Below are positions 48,167 through 58,325 of a stretch of 64,000 nt of DNA, in pieces. The position numbers and the translations under genes are program-made. The stretch's first letter is position 1, and every line of letters begins with the position of its first letter. The notes below the pieces were generated by a model. That model saw nothing but the letters and a program-made list of their open reading frames with translations, was not told where the DNA came from and made no database searches. This stretch comes from Candidatus Pantoea formicae (GTDB lineage Bacteria; Pseudomonadota; Gammaproteobacteria; Enterobacterales; Enterobacteriaceae). The stretch is from positions 372,001-436,000 of the forward strand of contig NZ_VWXD01000003.1 of the NCBI RefSeq assembly GCF_011752625.1. Reading direction: 5' to 3'.

Positions 48167-49240
48167 TTATTTAGCAGGCTTGCCTGCTTTATCCCCGCTT
48201 TTAACCAAGGATTCCTTCAACTGCGTCAGGAGTTCACGGCGGAAATCACCAAGACGGGGTTTGTCGTCTTCCAGCCAAGGCAGTGGTCGGCATAATTCCA
48301 TCGCTTTGATGCCAAGCCGCGCGGTGAGCAGTCCGGCACCAATACCTTGCGCAGCGCGCGCAGAAAGACGTGCAGCGATATCCTGCGACATCCAATCCAT
48401 GCCCACTTCGCGAACGAGTTCTGATGCCCCGGCAAAGGCCATATTGAGAAGCACTAAACGGAACAGGCGGATGCGGCTGAAGTAACCGAGTTCGATGCCG
48501 TAAATCGCGGCGATGCGATTGACCAGGCGTAGGTTACGCCAGGCGATAAATGCCATATCCACCAGCGCCAGCGGACTGACCGCGATCATTAAGGTGGATT
48601 CCGCCGCGTGACGGCTGATTTCGCGATGTGCCTGGCGATCCAACACCGGTTGTACCAACTGCGCATAGAGCAGAACGATTTCGCGGTCATTATGAGTTTC
48701 ATGCAGCGCGGCATGCCAGCGTTGTAACGCAGGATGCGCCTGATCCAGTTGCGCCTGCTGCGCCAACTTCTCACAAAATGCGCGGCCCTTGCCAATACCG
48801 TGGCTGTGCAGCAATTCGCGTCCAATATCGCGCTCTTCTGCCCGCTGACGTAAGCGATAAAGACGTCGCCATTCGCCAATCAACGCACCTGCGCCGGCGA
48901 CCACAATTAATCCACCGGCTACACCCGTGCCCAGAGAGAACCAGTCACGCGTTATCCACGCATCATGCAACCACTGAACACCCTGCGCGACAACGCTGAC
49001 GCCGAAAATTGCCAGCCCAACACCGACCATTTTACGCCACACACTACGCTTCGGGCGCAGCGCCGCTTCAACCACCTTTTCGCCCTCACCTTCTTCCAGG
49101 GGTTCGGTTTCTGCGGTAGCCAAAAATGCCCGCTCCGTTTCTGCACTGAACGTTTGTGCCGGCCGCAGCGGTTGTTGTGCTTCATCTTCAAGCGGGCGCG
49201 CAAAATCAATTCGAGGTTTTAAGGGGGTTTCGTCGCTCAT
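48167..49240 (-). CDS. ycjF: YcjF, DUF697 inner membrane protein
   Basis: A 357-residue protein. The N-terminal about 70 residues are polar and cytoplasmic. Two TM segments lie at about 70-90 and 100-122. The C-terminal DUF697 region contains [20 protein letters not shown] and an amphipathic helix set. Function is not established; it is part of the PspF regulon in E. coli together with ycjX. Its start overlaps the ycjX stop by four bases. Confidence 0.94.
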   Translation of the reverse strand: MSDETPLKPRIDFARPLEDEAQQPLRPAQTFSAETERAFLATAETEPLEEGEGEKVVEAALRPKRSVWRKMVGVGLAIFGVSVVAQGVQWLHDAWITRDWFSLGTGVAGGLIVVAGAGALIGEWRRLYRLRQRAEERDIGRELLHSHGIGKGRAFCEKLAQQAQLDQAHPALQRWHAALHETHNDREIVLLYAQLVQPVLDRQAHREISRHAAESTLMIAVSPLALVDMAFIAWRNLRLVNRIAAIYGIELGYFSRIRLFRLVLLNMAFAGASELVREVGMDWMSQDIAARLSARAAQGIGAGLLTARLGIKAMELCRPLPWLEDDKPRLGDFRRELLTQLKESLVKSGDKAGKPAK

Positions 49241-50634
49241 CGCAATTTATCTCCAAGTAAAAATTCCAGCGCGGCATCCATGCGAATGTGTGGCAGCGGC
49301 CGATCAACATCGAGCTGCTGTGGCCGAAATTGTTCAAATTGAAAACCCTGCTGTTGCCAGAACTGATGTCCCGGCAAACGTGGCGGCACTTCTCCGGGAT
49401 AGAAAGTTAGCGCTTCGCCATCGTCGAGGCGATGACCACGCAGTGCCGGCAATTTTTCGCCACGATGATCCACCAGACCACTCTCAGTGGCCTGCACGGA
49501 TGCCAGACCCAGACAATCCATGCTGATACCTTCAAACGCGGCGTTTTGCCATGCGTCCTGCACTAGCTGCTGTAGCAGCGACACCATATTGGCATGCTGA
49601 TCGGCAGTGACATGGTCAGCCTTGGTGGCAGCAAACAGCAGCTTATCAATCACCGGTGAAAACAGTCGGCGGAACAGCGTGCGCTGCCCGTAATGGAAGC
49701 TCTGCATCAGTTGGGTGAGCGCCAGTCGCATGTCATTAAAGGCCTGCGGGCCGCTGTTCAGCGGTTGCAGGCAGTCCACCAATACGATTTGACGATCAAA
49801 GCGCAGGAAATAATTTTTGTAGAAACCTTTTACCACATGCTGACAGTAATAATTGAAGCGCTGTTGCAGCATGGCAAAGTTGCTGCCCGCTGGAGCCTGT
49901 AGCAATTTGCTGGCGTGCATCTCCTCCACTTGCGGCCACGGGAAGAATTGCAGTGCCGGAGCGCCCGCCATATCACCCGGCAAGACAAAACGGCCCGGCT
50001 GAATAAAATGCAGTCCTTCGCGCTTACACTGGTGCAGATAATCGGTCCAGGCCGTGGCAATGGCTGCCAGACGATTTTCATCAGCCGGTGCAAACGGGTC
50101 GAGATCATGACAAAGGCTGAGCCAATGTGCCGACCACTGCTGGCGATCGCCCTGCAGTAGTCCCATCATCTGGCGCGACCAACTCAGGTAATCCTGTGCC
50201 AGCATTGGCAGATCGAGCAGCCATTCGCCGGGATAATCGACGATTTCCAGATAAAGTGTGGCGGTGTCTTTGAAATGGCGCAGCAGCGATTGCTCGGGGC
50301 GATAGCGCAACGCCAGTCGCATTTCACTTACTCCCCGCGTTGGCGTGGGCCAAACCGGCGGTGTGCCGTACAGCTGAGCCAGGCCTTCATCGTAGGTAAA
50401 ACGTGGCGTGCCGAGTTCACGCTGCGGGACGCGTTTAACGCCGAGCAGGCGCTCTTCGCGCACCACCGAGAACAGCGGCAAACGTGCACCGCTGTGAACA
50501 TTGAGAAGCTGGTTTACCAGCGAAGTGATGAAGGCGGTTTTACCGCTGCGGCTAAGGCCGGTTACCGCGAGACGCAGATGGCGGTCAACACCGCGGTTCA
50601 TCAACGCCGACAGTTCATTTTGCAGTCTTTTCAT
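49237..50634 (-). CDS. ycjX: YcjX, DUF463 P-loop protein
   Basis: A 465-residue predicted GTP/ATP-binding protein. The P-loop is GLSRSGKTA (about residues 26-34). The DxxG-like switch is [14 protein letters not shown], and a TKADH segment resembles the NKxD specificity motif. It is paired with ycjF and stress-induced through PspF in E. coli; the biochemical role is open. Its start overlaps pspD by 20 bp, which binds the two into one operon. Confidence 0.94.
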   Translation of the reverse strand: MKRLQNELSALMNRGVDRHLRLAVTGLSRSGKTAFITSLVNQLLNVHSGARLPLFSVVREERLLGVKRVPQRELGTPRFTYDEGLAQLYGTPPVWPTPTRGVSEMRLALRYRPEQSLLRHFKDTATLYLEIVDYPGEWLLDLPMLAQDYLSWSRQMMGLLQGDRQQWSAHWLSLCHDLDPFAPADENRLAAIATAWTDYLHQCKREGLHFIQPGRFVLPGDMAGAPALQFFPWPQVEEMHASKLLQAPAGSNFAMLQQRFNYYCQHVVKGFYKNYFLRFDRQIVLVDCLQPLNSGPQAFNDMRLALTQLMQSFHYGQRTLFRRLFSPVIDKLLFAATKADHVTADQHANMVSLLQQLVQDAWQNAAFEGISMDCLGLASVQATESGLVDHRGEKLPALRGHRLDDGEALTFYPGEVPPRLPGHQFWQQQGFQFEQFRPQQLDVDRPLPHIRMDAALEFLLGDKLR

Positions 50635-50863
50635 CGCTCTCCCTGATGAAACGCGCTGACAGGCGTTTAAACGCCTTGCTCAGCAACGGTTCCAGGGCGG
50701 CCGCCAGTAACAGGCGCAACGGGCGACGCGCCACCGATTTTACTGCCCAGCCAGCCAAGCCGCCGGGCCCATAGGTTACTGCACTGATGATGATGAATTT
50801 CCCCGCCGACTTCAACGCAGGTGTTGCGTGGCGGCGCAGAGCAGTAAAACGCTGATTATACAT
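50615..50863 (-). CDS. pspD: PspD, phage shock peripheral membrane protein
   Basis: An 82-residue homologue of E. coli PspD. The conserved centre is SAVTYGPGGLAGWAVKSVAR and RPLRLLLAAALEPLLSKA, a hydrophobic, membrane-associated stretch. ATG 50863 was chosen because GAGG lies five bases upstream; an in-frame GTG at 50869 falls on that site. The end overlaps ycjX by 20 bp. Its function within the Psp response is minor and unclear. Confidence 0.9.
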   Translation of the reverse strand: MYNQRFTALRRHATPALKSAGKFIIISAVTYGPGGLAGWAVKSVARRPLRLLLAAALEPLLSKAFKRLSARFIRESDEKTAK

Positions 50864-50920
50864 GTCCACCTCTAAGAATATGCGGGGAAGCGGACCCGCA
50901 CGCGGGCCCAGAGAATAAAA

Positions 50921-51268
50921 TCAGATCTGGCGAAAGCGGCTACGCACGCTGAAGGTTTCAGAGGTGACGTAGCGTTCAATCTCTCGTACGTTGCGTTCGT
51001 CGCTTTTCAACGCGGAATCCAGCTCATCCAGCAGATCACGTGCCGTGGGCGTTCGCTGGTCCGGCGCATCTAACGGCTTTTCATCCAGAACGAAGCCAAG
51101 AATGAAGTACGCCACTACGGTAAACATGAACAGCCCGAAAAACAGCGATAGCACCACAATCACGCGCAATAATCGCACCGGAATATCGAGATACTCCGCC
51201 AGGCCAGCGCACACGCCGCGAATTTTACCCTGTTGCGGGATACGCCACAGCTTGCGGCCGTTCATCAT
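50921..51268 (-). CDS. pspC: PspC, phage shock membrane regulator
   Basis: A 115-residue inner membrane protein. The PspC domain starts KLWRIPQQGKIRGVCAGLAE and contains a TM segment (about 38-62, VIVVLSLFFGLFMFTVVAYF). The C-terminal part is helical with hydrophobic heptads (ARDLLDELDSALK). PspC and PspB sense membrane stress and pull PspA off PspF. GGAGGCAACC precedes ATG 51268. Its start overlaps the pspB stop (ATGA). Confidence 0.96.
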   Translation of the reverse strand: MMNGRKLWRIPQQGKIRGVCAGLAEYLDIPVRLLRVIVVLSLFFGLFMFTVVAYFILGFVLDEKPLDAPDQRTPTARDLLDELDSALKSDERNVREIERYVTSETFSVRSRFRQI

Positions 51269-51492
51269 GGTTGCCTCCAGTTTGGATGCTCGGCATCGAG
51301 AATCGCTTCCAGTGCATCAACGCGTTCACGCATACGGCGCGCGTCTTGCGTCAACTGTTGCAGACGCTGCATATCGCTGGATGACAGTTCCGCGCCACCG
51401 TTGCGTTTGTTGCTGTAATGCAGCCATAACCATATCGGTGCGACAAACAGCACAAAGATCGTTAAGGGTATGGCTAAAAATAGTGCGCTCAT
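51265..51492 (-). CDS. pspB: PspB, phage shock membrane sensor
   Basis: A 75-residue protein with one N-terminal TM (MSALFLAIPLTIFVLFVAPI) and a cytoplasmic coiled coil (LQQLTQDARRMRERVDALEA). It works with PspC. ATG 51492 follows AAAGGAAAATCA; the upstream extension to 51525 is rejected because it would spoil the N-terminal anchor. Confidence 0.96.
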   Translation of the reverse strand: MSALFLAIPLTIFVLFVAPIWLWLHYSNKRNGGAELSSSDMQRLQQLTQDARRMRERVDALEAILDAEHPNWRQP

Positions 51493-51550
51493 TGATTTTC
51501 CTTTTTCAGGTACACCGTTATGCACGGGCCTAATTGCAGGCCCGTCTTAC

Positions 51551-52216
51551 TTACTCACTGCGATTCATTTTGGCTTTCAGCGCAGCCAACTGCTGGCTGA
51601 TTTCATCATCAGCTTTCAGCTCGGCGAACTCCTGGTCTAAACCTTTAGGCTTACCAAAACGCTGGCTTTCCGCTTCGGCTTCCATGTGATCGATGCGGCG
51701 CTCAAACGATTCAAAACGTGCCATCGCATCATCCAGTTTGCCGCTATCAAGTTGACGGCGCACATCGCGAGAAGAAGAAGCCGCTTGATGACGCAGCGTC
51801 AGCGCTTGCTGGCGAGCGCGGGTTTCTGTGAGCTTTTTCTCTAACTCACCAATCTCACCCTTCATGCGTTCCAGTGTTTCTTCAACGTGCGTCGCTTCCT
51901 GCTGCAGAGAGGCAATCAAATCAGTCAGTTTCTGTTTTTCGATTAACGCGGCGCGCGCTAAATCTTCTTTACCTTTATTAATCGCCAGCTCGGCCTTTTC
52001 CTGCCATTCGGCCTGTTGGATTTCCGCCTGATCAATACGGCGCGACAGCTGCTTTTTCTCAGCCAGCGCACGTGCGGAGGTGGAGCGGACTTCCACCAGC
52101 GTGTCTTCCATTTCCTGAATCATCAGGCGTACCAGTTTCTGCGGATCTTCGGCGCGCTCCAGCAGGGAATTGATGTTGGCGTTCACGATGTCGGCGAAAC
52201 GAGAAAAAATACCCAT
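51551..52216 (-). CDS. pspA: PspA, phage shock effector and PspF inhibitor
   Basis: A 221-residue member of the PspA/IM30/ESCRT-III superfamily. The N-terminal amphipathic helix ([20 protein letters not shown]) binds stressed membrane, and long coiled-coil helices follow to the end. It holds PspF inactive in the cytoplasm and, when released, oligomerises on damaged inner membrane. First gene of pspABCD-ycjXF, behind a sigma-54 promoter. The PspF gene is divergent. Confidence 0.97.
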   Translation of the reverse strand: MGIFSRFADIVNANINSLLERAEDPQKLVRLMIQEMEDTLVEVRSTSARALAEKKQLSRRIDQAEIQQAEWQEKAELAINKGKEDLARAALIEKQKLTDLIASLQQEATHVEETLERMKGEIGELEKKLTETRARQQALTLRHQAASSSRDVRRQLDSGKLDDAMARFESFERRIDHMEAEAESQRFGKPKGLDQEFAELKADDEISQQLAALKAKMNRSE

Positions 52217-52264
52217 AATGATGTTCCTCTGTTTGTCATGTGGTTGTGCAATACAGGGTTAGTT

Positions 52265-52283
52265 AATACAAAGACCATGCCAA
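52265..52283 (-). promoter_or_regulatory. Sigma-54 promoter of pspA
   Basis: The minus strand reads TTGGCATGGTCTTTGTATT: GG, ten bases, then GT. It fits TGGCAYG-N4-TTGYW and closely resembles the E. coli pspA promoter, which also has TTGT at -12. The expected start is near 52256. PspF would bind further upstream, between here and pspF. Confidence 0.8.
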
Positions 52284-52379
52284 CTTTTAATGCATTGATT
52301 TTTAGATAATTGCTTATTTTACATTCGCTGATTCTTCCACTATGGTAGTCAAATTGATTAACTCGTGGCGAAATTCATC

Positions 52380-53378
52380 ATGGCTTCAGGTAACGACAAT
52401 CTCTTAGGCGAATCCAATAACTTTTTGGAAGTGCTGGAGCAGGTTTCCCGCCTCGCACCGCTGGAAAAACCGGTGCTGGTGATTGGTGAGCGCGGAACCG
52501 GTAAAGAGCTGATTGCCAGCCGCCTGCACTATCTTTCCGATCGCTGGCAAGGCCCCTTCATCTCCCTAAACTGCGCAGCGTTAAATGAAAATCTGCTGGA
52601 TTCCGAACTGTTCGGCCATGAAGCAGGCGCCTTCACTGGCGCACAGAAACGCCACCTGGGCCGTTTTGAACGCGCCGATGCCGGAACCTTATTTCTTGAT
52701 GAGCTGGCCACCGCCCCGATGCTGGTTCAGGAGAAGTTGCTGCGCGTAATTGAATACGGTCAGTTAGAACGCGTTGGCGGCAATCAGTCGTTGCAGGTTA
52801 ACGTGCGCTTGGTGTGCGCCACCAATGAAGACTTACCCGCGCTCGCGGCGGCCGGAAAGTTTCGTGCTGATTTACTCGATCGCCTCGCCTTCGATGTCGT
52901 GCAACTGCCTCCCTTGCGTGAACGTCGTAGCGATATCCTGGTGATGGCTGAGCATTTCGCGATTCAGATGAGCCGTGAACTGGGTTTGCCCCTGTTCCCT
53001 GGTTTTAGCGAGCGCGCGCAATTGGCGCTGCTCAGCCACAACTGGCCGGGCAACGTGCGAGAGTTGAAAAATGTGGTGGAGCGTTCGGTGTACCGTCATC
53101 ACAGCGTTGACGAACCACTGGATAACATCATCATCAACCCGTTTGCCCCGCGCAGCGCCCCCATAGAATCACCCACTGAAGCCCCTGCCAGCCCCCTTCC
53201 CTCCCTGCCGATCGATCTGCGCCAGTGGCAAAACCAGCAGGAGCGTGAGTTAGTGGAGGCCAGCTTGCAGCAGGCAAAATACAACCAACGCCGCGCCGCA
53301 GAGTTACTGCGCGTGACCTACCATCAACTGCGCGCAATGATGAAGAAGCACGGCATTCAGGCGCGAGATGAGGATTAG
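52380..53378 (+). CDS. pspF: PspF, sigma-54 enhancer-binding activator
   Basis: A 332-residue activator with no N-terminal sensor domain. The AAA+ domain has Walker A GERGTGKE, the sigma-54 contact loop GAFTGA, Walker B TLFLDELA and R-fingers in the FRADLLDRLAFD region. A C-terminal Fis-type HTH has NQRRAAELLRVTYHQLRAMM. I chose ATG 52380 because MASGNDNLLGES aligns with the E. coli start; a GTG at 52365 is in frame but has no better ribosome site. It is divergent from pspA and activates it. Confidence 0.95.
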   Translation: MASGNDNLLGESNNFLEVLEQVSRLAPLEKPVLVIGERGTGKELIASRLHYLSDRWQGPFISLNCAALNENLLDSELFGHEAGAFTGAQKRHLGRFERADAGTLFLDELATAPMLVQEKLLRVIEYGQLERVGGNQSLQVNVRLVCATNEDLPALAAAGKFRADLLDRLAFDVVQLPPLRERRSDILVMAEHFAIQMSRELGLPLFPGFSERAQLALLSHNWPGNVRELKNVVERSVYRHHSVDEPLDNIIINPFAPRSAPIESPTEAPASPLPSLPIDLRQWQNQQERELVEASLQQAKYNQRRAAELLRVTYHQLRAMMKKHGIQARDED

Positions 53379-53439
53379 GCTATGGAGGCGATCCGTAAGG
53401 ATACATGCATCGGATTGTTACTGAGGGGGGCATGCCGTT

Positions 53440-53580
53440 TATAACAAACGCAGAGGTGTTTTTTTCAAACTGATTTGTGCTGATGCAAGGCGGCAAGCGA
53501 AGACATCCCCGGGAGCATACATCAGTATGTGACTGGGGTGGCTGAGCGCAGCCAACGCGGCAGCAGTGCAAAGCAGGAAG
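53440..53580. repeat. Intergenic repeat-like sequence downstream of pspF
   Basis: GCTGATGCAAGGCGGCAAG leads through CCCGGGAGCATAC-ATCA-GTATGTGACTGGGGTGGCTG to CAGCCAACGCGGCAGCAG. I recall sequences of this pattern as a dispersed intergenic family in Enterobacterales, but I cannot name it. It contains the small hairpin CATAC-ATCA-GTATG. It sits between pspF and the ryhB terminator and has no credible ORF. Confidence 0.5.
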
Positions 53581-53673
53581 AAAAAAAAGCCCGCATTGAA
53601 TGCGGGCAACTTAATACTGGAAGCAATGTGAGCAATGTCGTGCTCTTCTTCGGTAGAGCCACCGTCGAAGCGC
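53581..53673 (-). ncRNA. ryhB: RyhB, Fur-repressed small RNA
   Basis: The minus strand of 53612-53643 carries the RyhB core GCACGACATTGCTCACATTG continuing CTTCCAGTATTA, as I remember E. coli RyhB. The RNA ends in GCCCGC-ATTCAAT-GCGGGC plus eight T. From the inferred start at 53673 it is about 93 nt, near the 90 nt of E. coli RyhB. The 5' part differs. RyhB is Hfq-dependent and, under iron shortage, represses mRNAs for iron-using proteins such as sodB and sdhCDAB. The E. coli gene lies elsewhere (near yhhX/yhhY). Confidence 0.94.
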
Positions 53674-53679
53674 AGAAGA

Positions 53680-53700
53680 ATAATAATCATTCTTATTATC
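53680..53700 (-). promoter_or_regulatory. Fur box and -10 of ryhB
   Basis: The minus strand reads GATAATAAGAATGATTATTAT, with arms ATAATAA and TTATTAT six bases apart. This is a strong Fur box almost identical to the E. coli ryhB operator. TATTAT at 53680-53685 is the -10, six bases before the inferred start, so Fur-Fe2+ would block polymerase directly. Confidence 0.9.
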
Positions 53701-53860
53701 ATCTGTAAAGCCCTAATTGAGAATTTTTCTCATTTCCACACTAACGGTGTGATTATCTCCCCCTCAATTCGGCGAAAAAGAGCGCAGATTGATCGTGGAT
53801 TTGGGGAGTGTGTGACCTTTGCGATACACTCTCGCTATTGCCTCAGAATCGTTGAGTTCT

Positions 53861-55483
53861 ATGCCCAAATTACTAACTTCGCTGCTGCTGAGTCTCAGCG
53901 TATTGAGTGCGTCTGCGCTGGCCGCACCAACGGATAACATCCGTAACAGCGGCTTTGTCTATTGCGTGAATGGCACGGTGAACACCTTCAATCCGCAGAT
54001 GGTGAGCAGCGGTCTGGTGGTCGATACCCTTGCAGCGCAGTTGTACGATCGCCTGCTGGATGTTGATCCTTATACCTATCGCTTGATTCCTGACCTGGCA
54101 CAAAGTTGGGAAGTCCGCGATAACGGTGCGACTTACCGTTTCCATCTGCGGAAAGATGTGTCATTCCAGCACACCAACTGGTTCAAACCCACGCGTAAAA
54201 TGAATGCGGATGATGTGGTGTTCAGTTTTGCGCGCATGTTTGACCGTCAGCACCCGTGGCATAACGTGAACGGCGGCAGTTATCCCTACTTTGATAGCCT
54301 GCAGTTTTCCGATTCCGTGCAAAGTGTGAAGAAACTGGATAACGATACGGTGGAGATCCGGCTAAATAGCCCTGATGCCTCATTCCTGTGGCATATCGCC
54401 ACGCATTACGCCCCGATTCTGTCGCAGGAATATGCTGATAAGCTCACGGCAAAAGGTCAGCAGGAAAGACTGGACCGTGAACCGGTGGGCACCGGTCCGT
54501 TCCAGTTAAGTGAGTATCGCACTGGGCAGTACCTGCGGCTGGCACGTAACCCACAGTACTGGCGCGGCGTTCCCCGCTTGCAGCAAGTCGTGATCGATTT
54601 GGGTGTCGGGGGCACTGGACGTTTATCGAAACTGCTGACCGGTGAATGTGATGTTCTGGCCTATCCCGCCGCCAGCCAACTGTCGATTCTGCGTGATGAC
54701 CCGCGTCTGCGCATGACCTTACGTCCGGGCATGAACATCGCTTATTTGGCATTTAACACCCGTAAACCCCCGCTGGATCGTCCTGAAGTGCGCCATGCGC
54801 TGGCATTAGCGATCAACAATGAGCGCCTAATGGAGTCGATCTATTACGGCACCGCAGAAACCGCCGCATCGATTCTGCCACGTGCGTCTTGGGCCTACGA
54901 CAATGATGCCCGCGTCACGGAATACAATCCGGCTAAAGCGCGTGAAGAGCTGAAAGCGTTGGGCATTGAAGACCTGCACCTGCGGTTAGTGGTCCCGACC
55001 ACTTCTCAATCATGGAATCCCAGCCCGTTAAAAACCGCCGAACTGCTGCAAGCGGATTTGGCGCAGATTGGCGTTCGCGTCACTATCGCACCGGTTGAAG
55101 GCCGCTTCCAGGAGGCGCAACTAATGGCGATGAACCATGATTTAACCCTGACCGGCTGGGCGACCGACAGTAACGATCCCGACAGCTTCTTCCGGCCACT
55201 GCTCAGCTGCGCGGCTATCCGCTCGCAGACCAACTTTGCGCACTGGTGCTCGCCCGCCTTTGATGAAGCGCTGCAGCGTGCCCTGTTGTCACAGCAACTG
55301 TCAGCCCGTATCGATAGCTACGACCAGGCACAGCAAATTTTGGCGCAGGAGTTACCTGTGCTGCCGCTGGCTTCATCGTTGCGCCTGCAAGCCTATCGTC
55401 ATGATATTAAGGGTTTGGTGCTGAGTCCCTTTGGTAATGCCTCGTTTGCCGGGGTTTACCGTGATGAAAGCAGCGAGGAGTAA
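53861..55483 (+). CDS. sapA: SapA, peptide-binding protein of the Sap system
   Basis: A 540-residue periplasmic binding protein of the OppA family. The signal peptide [20 protein letters not shown] ends near ALA-A. Typical segments are [45 protein letters not shown] and [14 protein letters not shown] [10 protein letters not shown]. Sap gives resistance to antimicrobial peptides in Salmonella and Haemophilus, and SapBCDF exports putrescine in E. coli. ATG 53861 fits the signal peptide; the upstream extension to 53819 is rejected. It starts sapABCDF. Confidence 0.95.
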   Translation: MPKLLTSLLLSLSVLSASALAAPTDNIRNSGFVYCVNGTVNTFNPQMVSSGLVVDTLAAQLYDRLLDVDPYTYRLIPDLAQSWEVRDNGATYRFHLRKDVSFQHTNWFKPTRKMNADDVVFSFARMFDRQHPWHNVNGGSYPYFDSLQFSDSVQSVKKLDNDTVEIRLNSPDASFLWHIATHYAPILSQEYADKLTAKGQQERLDREPVGTGPFQLSEYRTGQYLRLARNPQYWRGVPRLQQVVIDLGVGGTGRLSKLLTGECDVLAYPAASQLSILRDDPRLRMTLRPGMNIAYLAFNTRKPPLDRPEVRHALALAINNERLMESIYYGTAETAASILPRASWAYDNDARVTEYNPAKAREELKALGIEDLHLRLVVPTTSQSWNPSPLKTAELLQADLAQIGVRVTIAPVEGRFQEAQLMAMNHDLTLTGWATDSNDPDSFFRPLLSCAAIRSQTNFAHWCSPAFDEALQRALLSQQLSARIDSYDQAQQILAQELPVLPLASSLRLQAYRHDIKGLVLSPFGNASFAGVYRDESSEE

Positions 55484-55485
55484 GC

Positions 55486-56451
55486 ATGATCATCTACATA
55501 TTGCGTCGGCTTTTGCTGCTGCTCATCACGCTGTTTTTACTGTCACTGGTGAGTTTTAGCCTCAGCTATTTCACCCCGAATGCACCGCTGGAAGGTGCAT
55601 CGTTATTCGATGCCTGGTGGTTCTGGTTTAAAGGATTGCTGCAGTTCGACTTCGGTGTCTCCAGCACTAACGGCCAGTCAATTGACGTGCAGTTGCGTGA
55701 AGTCTTCCCCGCCACACTTGAGTTGTGTGTGCTGGCCTTTATTCTGGCGCTGCTGGTAGGCATTCCGCTGGGGATCTGCGCGGGCGTGATGCGCAAAAAA
55801 TGGCAGGATAAGGCCATCAGCGCGCTGGCCCTGCTCGGCTTCTCCATGCCGGTTTTCTGGCTGGCGCTACTGTTTACCCTGTTCTTCTCTCTAACTCTGG
55901 GATGGCTACCGGTTTCAGGACGCTTTGATTTACTCTATCCGGTACAAAGCATCACCGGTTTTGCGCTGATTGATGCCTGGCTGAGCCCTTCACCATGGCG
56001 TCACGAAATGTTGATCAGCGTGCTCACGCACATGATTCTACCGGTGATTGTGCTGGCGGTGGCCCCCACCACCGAAGTCATACGTCTGCTACGCAGCAGC
56101 ACCAGCGACGTGATGGATAAAAACTATGTTAAAGCAGCGGCCACTCGCGGATTATCGCGATTCACCGTCATCCGTCGGCATGTGCTGCACAACGCATTGC
56201 CACCCGTTATCCCTCGCCTCGGCTTACAGTTCTCCACTATGCTGACGCTGGCGATGATCACCGAAGTGGTGTTCAACTGGCCTGGCATTGGGCGCTGGTT
56301 AATTAATGCGATTCGCCAACAGGATTATGCGGCCATTTCTGCTGGCGTAATGGTGGTCGGCGGCTTGGTGATCCTGGTCAGTGTACTGTCAGATATTCTC
56401 GGTGCGGCACTCAATCCGCTGAAACACAAGGAATGGTATGCCCTACGATGA
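55486..56451 (+). CDS. sapB: SapB, ABC transporter permease
   Basis: A 321-residue DppB/OppB-type permease with about six TM segments. The coupling loop is present as the EAA-like motif around [21 protein letters not shown], which contacts the ATPases. It begins two bases after sapA and overlaps sapC by 14 bp. It pairs with SapC in the inner membrane. Confidence 0.95.
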   Translation: MIIYILRRLLLLLITLFLLSLVSFSLSYFTPNAPLEGASLFDAWWFWFKGLLQFDFGVSSTNGQSIDVQLREVFPATLELCVLAFILALLVGIPLGICAGVMRKKWQDKAISALALLGFSMPVFWLALLFTLFFSLTLGWLPVSGRFDLLYPVQSITGFALIDAWLSPSPWRHEMLISVLTHMILPVIVLAVAPTTEVIRLLRSSTSDVMDKNYVKAAATRGLSRFTVIRRHVLHNALPPVIPRLGLQFSTMLTLAMITEVVFNWPGIGRWLINAIRQQDYAAISAGVMVVGGLVILVSVLSDILGAALNPLKHKEWYALR

Positions 56452-57328
56452 TATTTATGCAGAGAAACGGTTACCCAGTCCGTTTCGTCTGTTTTGGCAG
56501 CGTTTTTATCGCGATACCAGCGGCATGATTGGCTTGTACGGATTCGGCACCCTGTTGTTTCTGTGCCTGTTTGGTGGCCTGCTGTCGCCTTATGGCATCG
56601 ACCAGCAATTCCTCGGTTATCAGTTACTCCCACCGTCGTGGTCGCGCTATGGTGATGTCTCCTTCTTTCTTGGCACCGACGATTTAGGACGTGACGTGCT
56701 CAGCCGCCTGTTGAGCGGTGTAGCACCAACTGTCGGATCGGCCATTCTGGTCACCGTGTTGGCCGCTATTTGCGCGTTGGTGCTTGGCGTGCTGGCGGGG
56801 ATTACGCACGGTTTGCGCTCTGCGGTGATGAATCACGTTTTGGATACCTTGCTGTCGATTCCTTCGCTGTTACTGGCGATCATCGTGGTGGCGTTTTTAG
56901 GCCCGCGCTTGGAACATGCGATGCTGGCGGTGTTTCTCGCCATCATTCCGCGCCTGGTACGTGAGATCTATACTGCAGTGCATGATGAGATGGAAAAAGA
57001 GTACGTGGTGGCACTGCGTCTTGATGGCGCGCGCAACCTGAATATTCTCTGGAACGCGGTGCTGCCCAATGTTCTGCCGCTGCTGGTGAGTGAGTTCACA
57101 CGCTCGCTGTCGATGGCGATTCTGGATATCGCAGCGCTCGGTTTCCTCGATCTGGGTGCGCAACTGCCCTCGCCCGAATGGGGCGCGATGCTGGGCGACG
57201 CACTGGAGTTGATCTATGTGGCCCCCTGGACCGTGATGCTGCCGGGTGTGGCGCTCATGGTCAGCGTATTAATTGTTAACCTGCTGGGCGACGGCGTCCG
57301 TCGCGCCGTAGAAGCGGGAGCTGAATAA
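56438..57328 (+). CDS. sapC: SapC, ABC transporter permease
   Basis: A 296-residue DppC/OppC-type permease with six TM segments. The extra N-terminal TM region ([20 protein letters not shown]) is typical of this subfamily. The EAA-like loop is [20 protein letters not shown]. It contains [16 protein letters not shown], a family signature. Its start overlaps sapB by 14 bp, and its stop shares one base with the sapD start (TAATG). Confidence 0.95.
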   Translation: MPYDDIYAEKRLPSPFRLFWQRFYRDTSGMIGLYGFGTLLFLCLFGGLLSPYGIDQQFLGYQLLPPSWSRYGDVSFFLGTDDLGRDVLSRLLSGVAPTVGSAILVTVLAAICALVLGVLAGITHGLRSAVMNHVLDTLLSIPSLLLAIIVVAFLGPRLEHAMLAVFLAIIPRLVREIYTAVHDEMEKEYVVALRLDGARNLNILWNAVLPNVLPLLVSEFTRSLSMAILDIAALGFLDLGAQLPSPEWGAMLGDALELIYVAPWTVMLPGVALMVSVLIVNLLGDGVRRAVEAGAE

Positions 57329-58323
57329 TGCCGCTACTTGATATTCGTAATCTCACTATCGAATTCATGACCTCAGAAGGCCCGGTGAAAGCTGTAGACC
57401 GGATTAACCTCACGCTGAGTGAAGGGGAAGTGCGCGGACTGGTGGGTGAATCCGGATCGGGCAAAAGCCTGATAGCAAAAGCGATTTGTGGCGTCACTAA
57501 GGATAACTGGCGCGTTACCGCCGATCGCATGGTGTTTGACGATATCGATCTGCTGCGCCTCTCGCCGCGTGAGCGACGTCGCATTGTCGGCCATAACGTG
57601 TCGATGATTTTCCAGGAACCGCAGGCTTGTCTTGATCCCTCCGAAAGCATTGGCCGCCAGTTAATGCAGGCAATCCCACGCTGGACGTTCAAAGGCCACT
57701 GGTATCAACGTCTATGGTTCTGGCGCAAGGCACGCGCGATTGAGTTGTTGCACCGCGTCGGTATTAAAGATCACAAAGACATCATGCGCAGCTTCCCCTA
57801 CGAGCTCACGGATGGTGAGTGCCAGAAAGTGATGATCGCCATCGCGCTGGCCAACCAGCCACGCTTGCTGATTGCAGATGAACCGACCAACGCCATGGAG
57901 CCAACGACTCAGGCACAGATATTTCGTTTGCTGAGCCGCCTGAATCAGAACAATAACACTACGATTTTGCTGATCAGCCATGACCTGCGCACCATGAGCC
58001 AGTGGGCAGACCGCATTAACGTGATGTATTGCGGTCAGACCGTGGAGACAGCACAAAGCGAAGATTTAATGGACACACCGCACCACCCTTATACTCAAGC
58101 GCTGATCCGTGCGATGCCTGACTTCGGCAGTGCGTTGCCGCACAAAAGTCGTCTCAATACCCTGTCCGGCGCCATTCCTTCACTGGAACATTTGCCCATT
58201 GGTTGCCGTCTCGGCCCGCGTTGTCCCTATGCACAGCGCAAATGTATTGAGACACCGCGCCTTACCGGCAATAAAACGCACCTGTTTGCCTGTCACTTCC
58301 CGTTGAATACGGAGGGTCAGTAA
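57328..58323 (+). CDS. sapD: SapD, ABC transporter ATP-binding protein
   Basis: A 331-residue DppD/OppD-like ATPase. Walker A is GESGSGKS and Walker B is LLIADEP, with the switch His in LLISHDL. The ABC signature reads LTDGE (160-164) instead of LSGGQ; E. coli SapD has the same change. The C-terminal oligopeptide/dipeptide domain carries the Cys set [15 protein letters not shown] for a 4Fe-4S cluster. SapD also supports potassium uptake by TrkH in E. coli. Its start shares one base with the sapC stop. Confidence 0.95.
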   Translation: MPLLDIRNLTIEFMTSEGPVKAVDRINLTLSEGEVRGLVGESGSGKSLIAKAICGVTKDNWRVTADRMVFDDIDLLRLSPRERRRIVGHNVSMIFQEPQACLDPSESIGRQLMQAIPRWTFKGHWYQRLWFWRKARAIELLHRVGIKDHKDIMRSFPYELTDGECQKVMIAIALANQPRLLIADEPTNAMEPTTQAQIFRLLSRLNQNNNTTILLISHDLRTMSQWADRINVMYCGQTVETAQSEDLMDTPHHPYTQALIRAMPDFGSALPHKSRLNTLSGAIPSLEHLPIGCRLGPRCPYAQRKCIETPRLTGNKTHLFACHFPLNTEGQ

Positions 58324-58325
58324 GT

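Noticed and set aside
52365..52379. GTG start five codons upstream in pspF
   Set aside because: No ribosome site, and the downstream ATG aligns with the E. coli protein start.
53439..53702. Minus-strand ORF of 87 residues
   Set aside because: It begins inside the ryhB Fur box and reads through the RyhB core and terminator (the poly-Phe run is the U-tract), so it is an artefact of the RNA gene.
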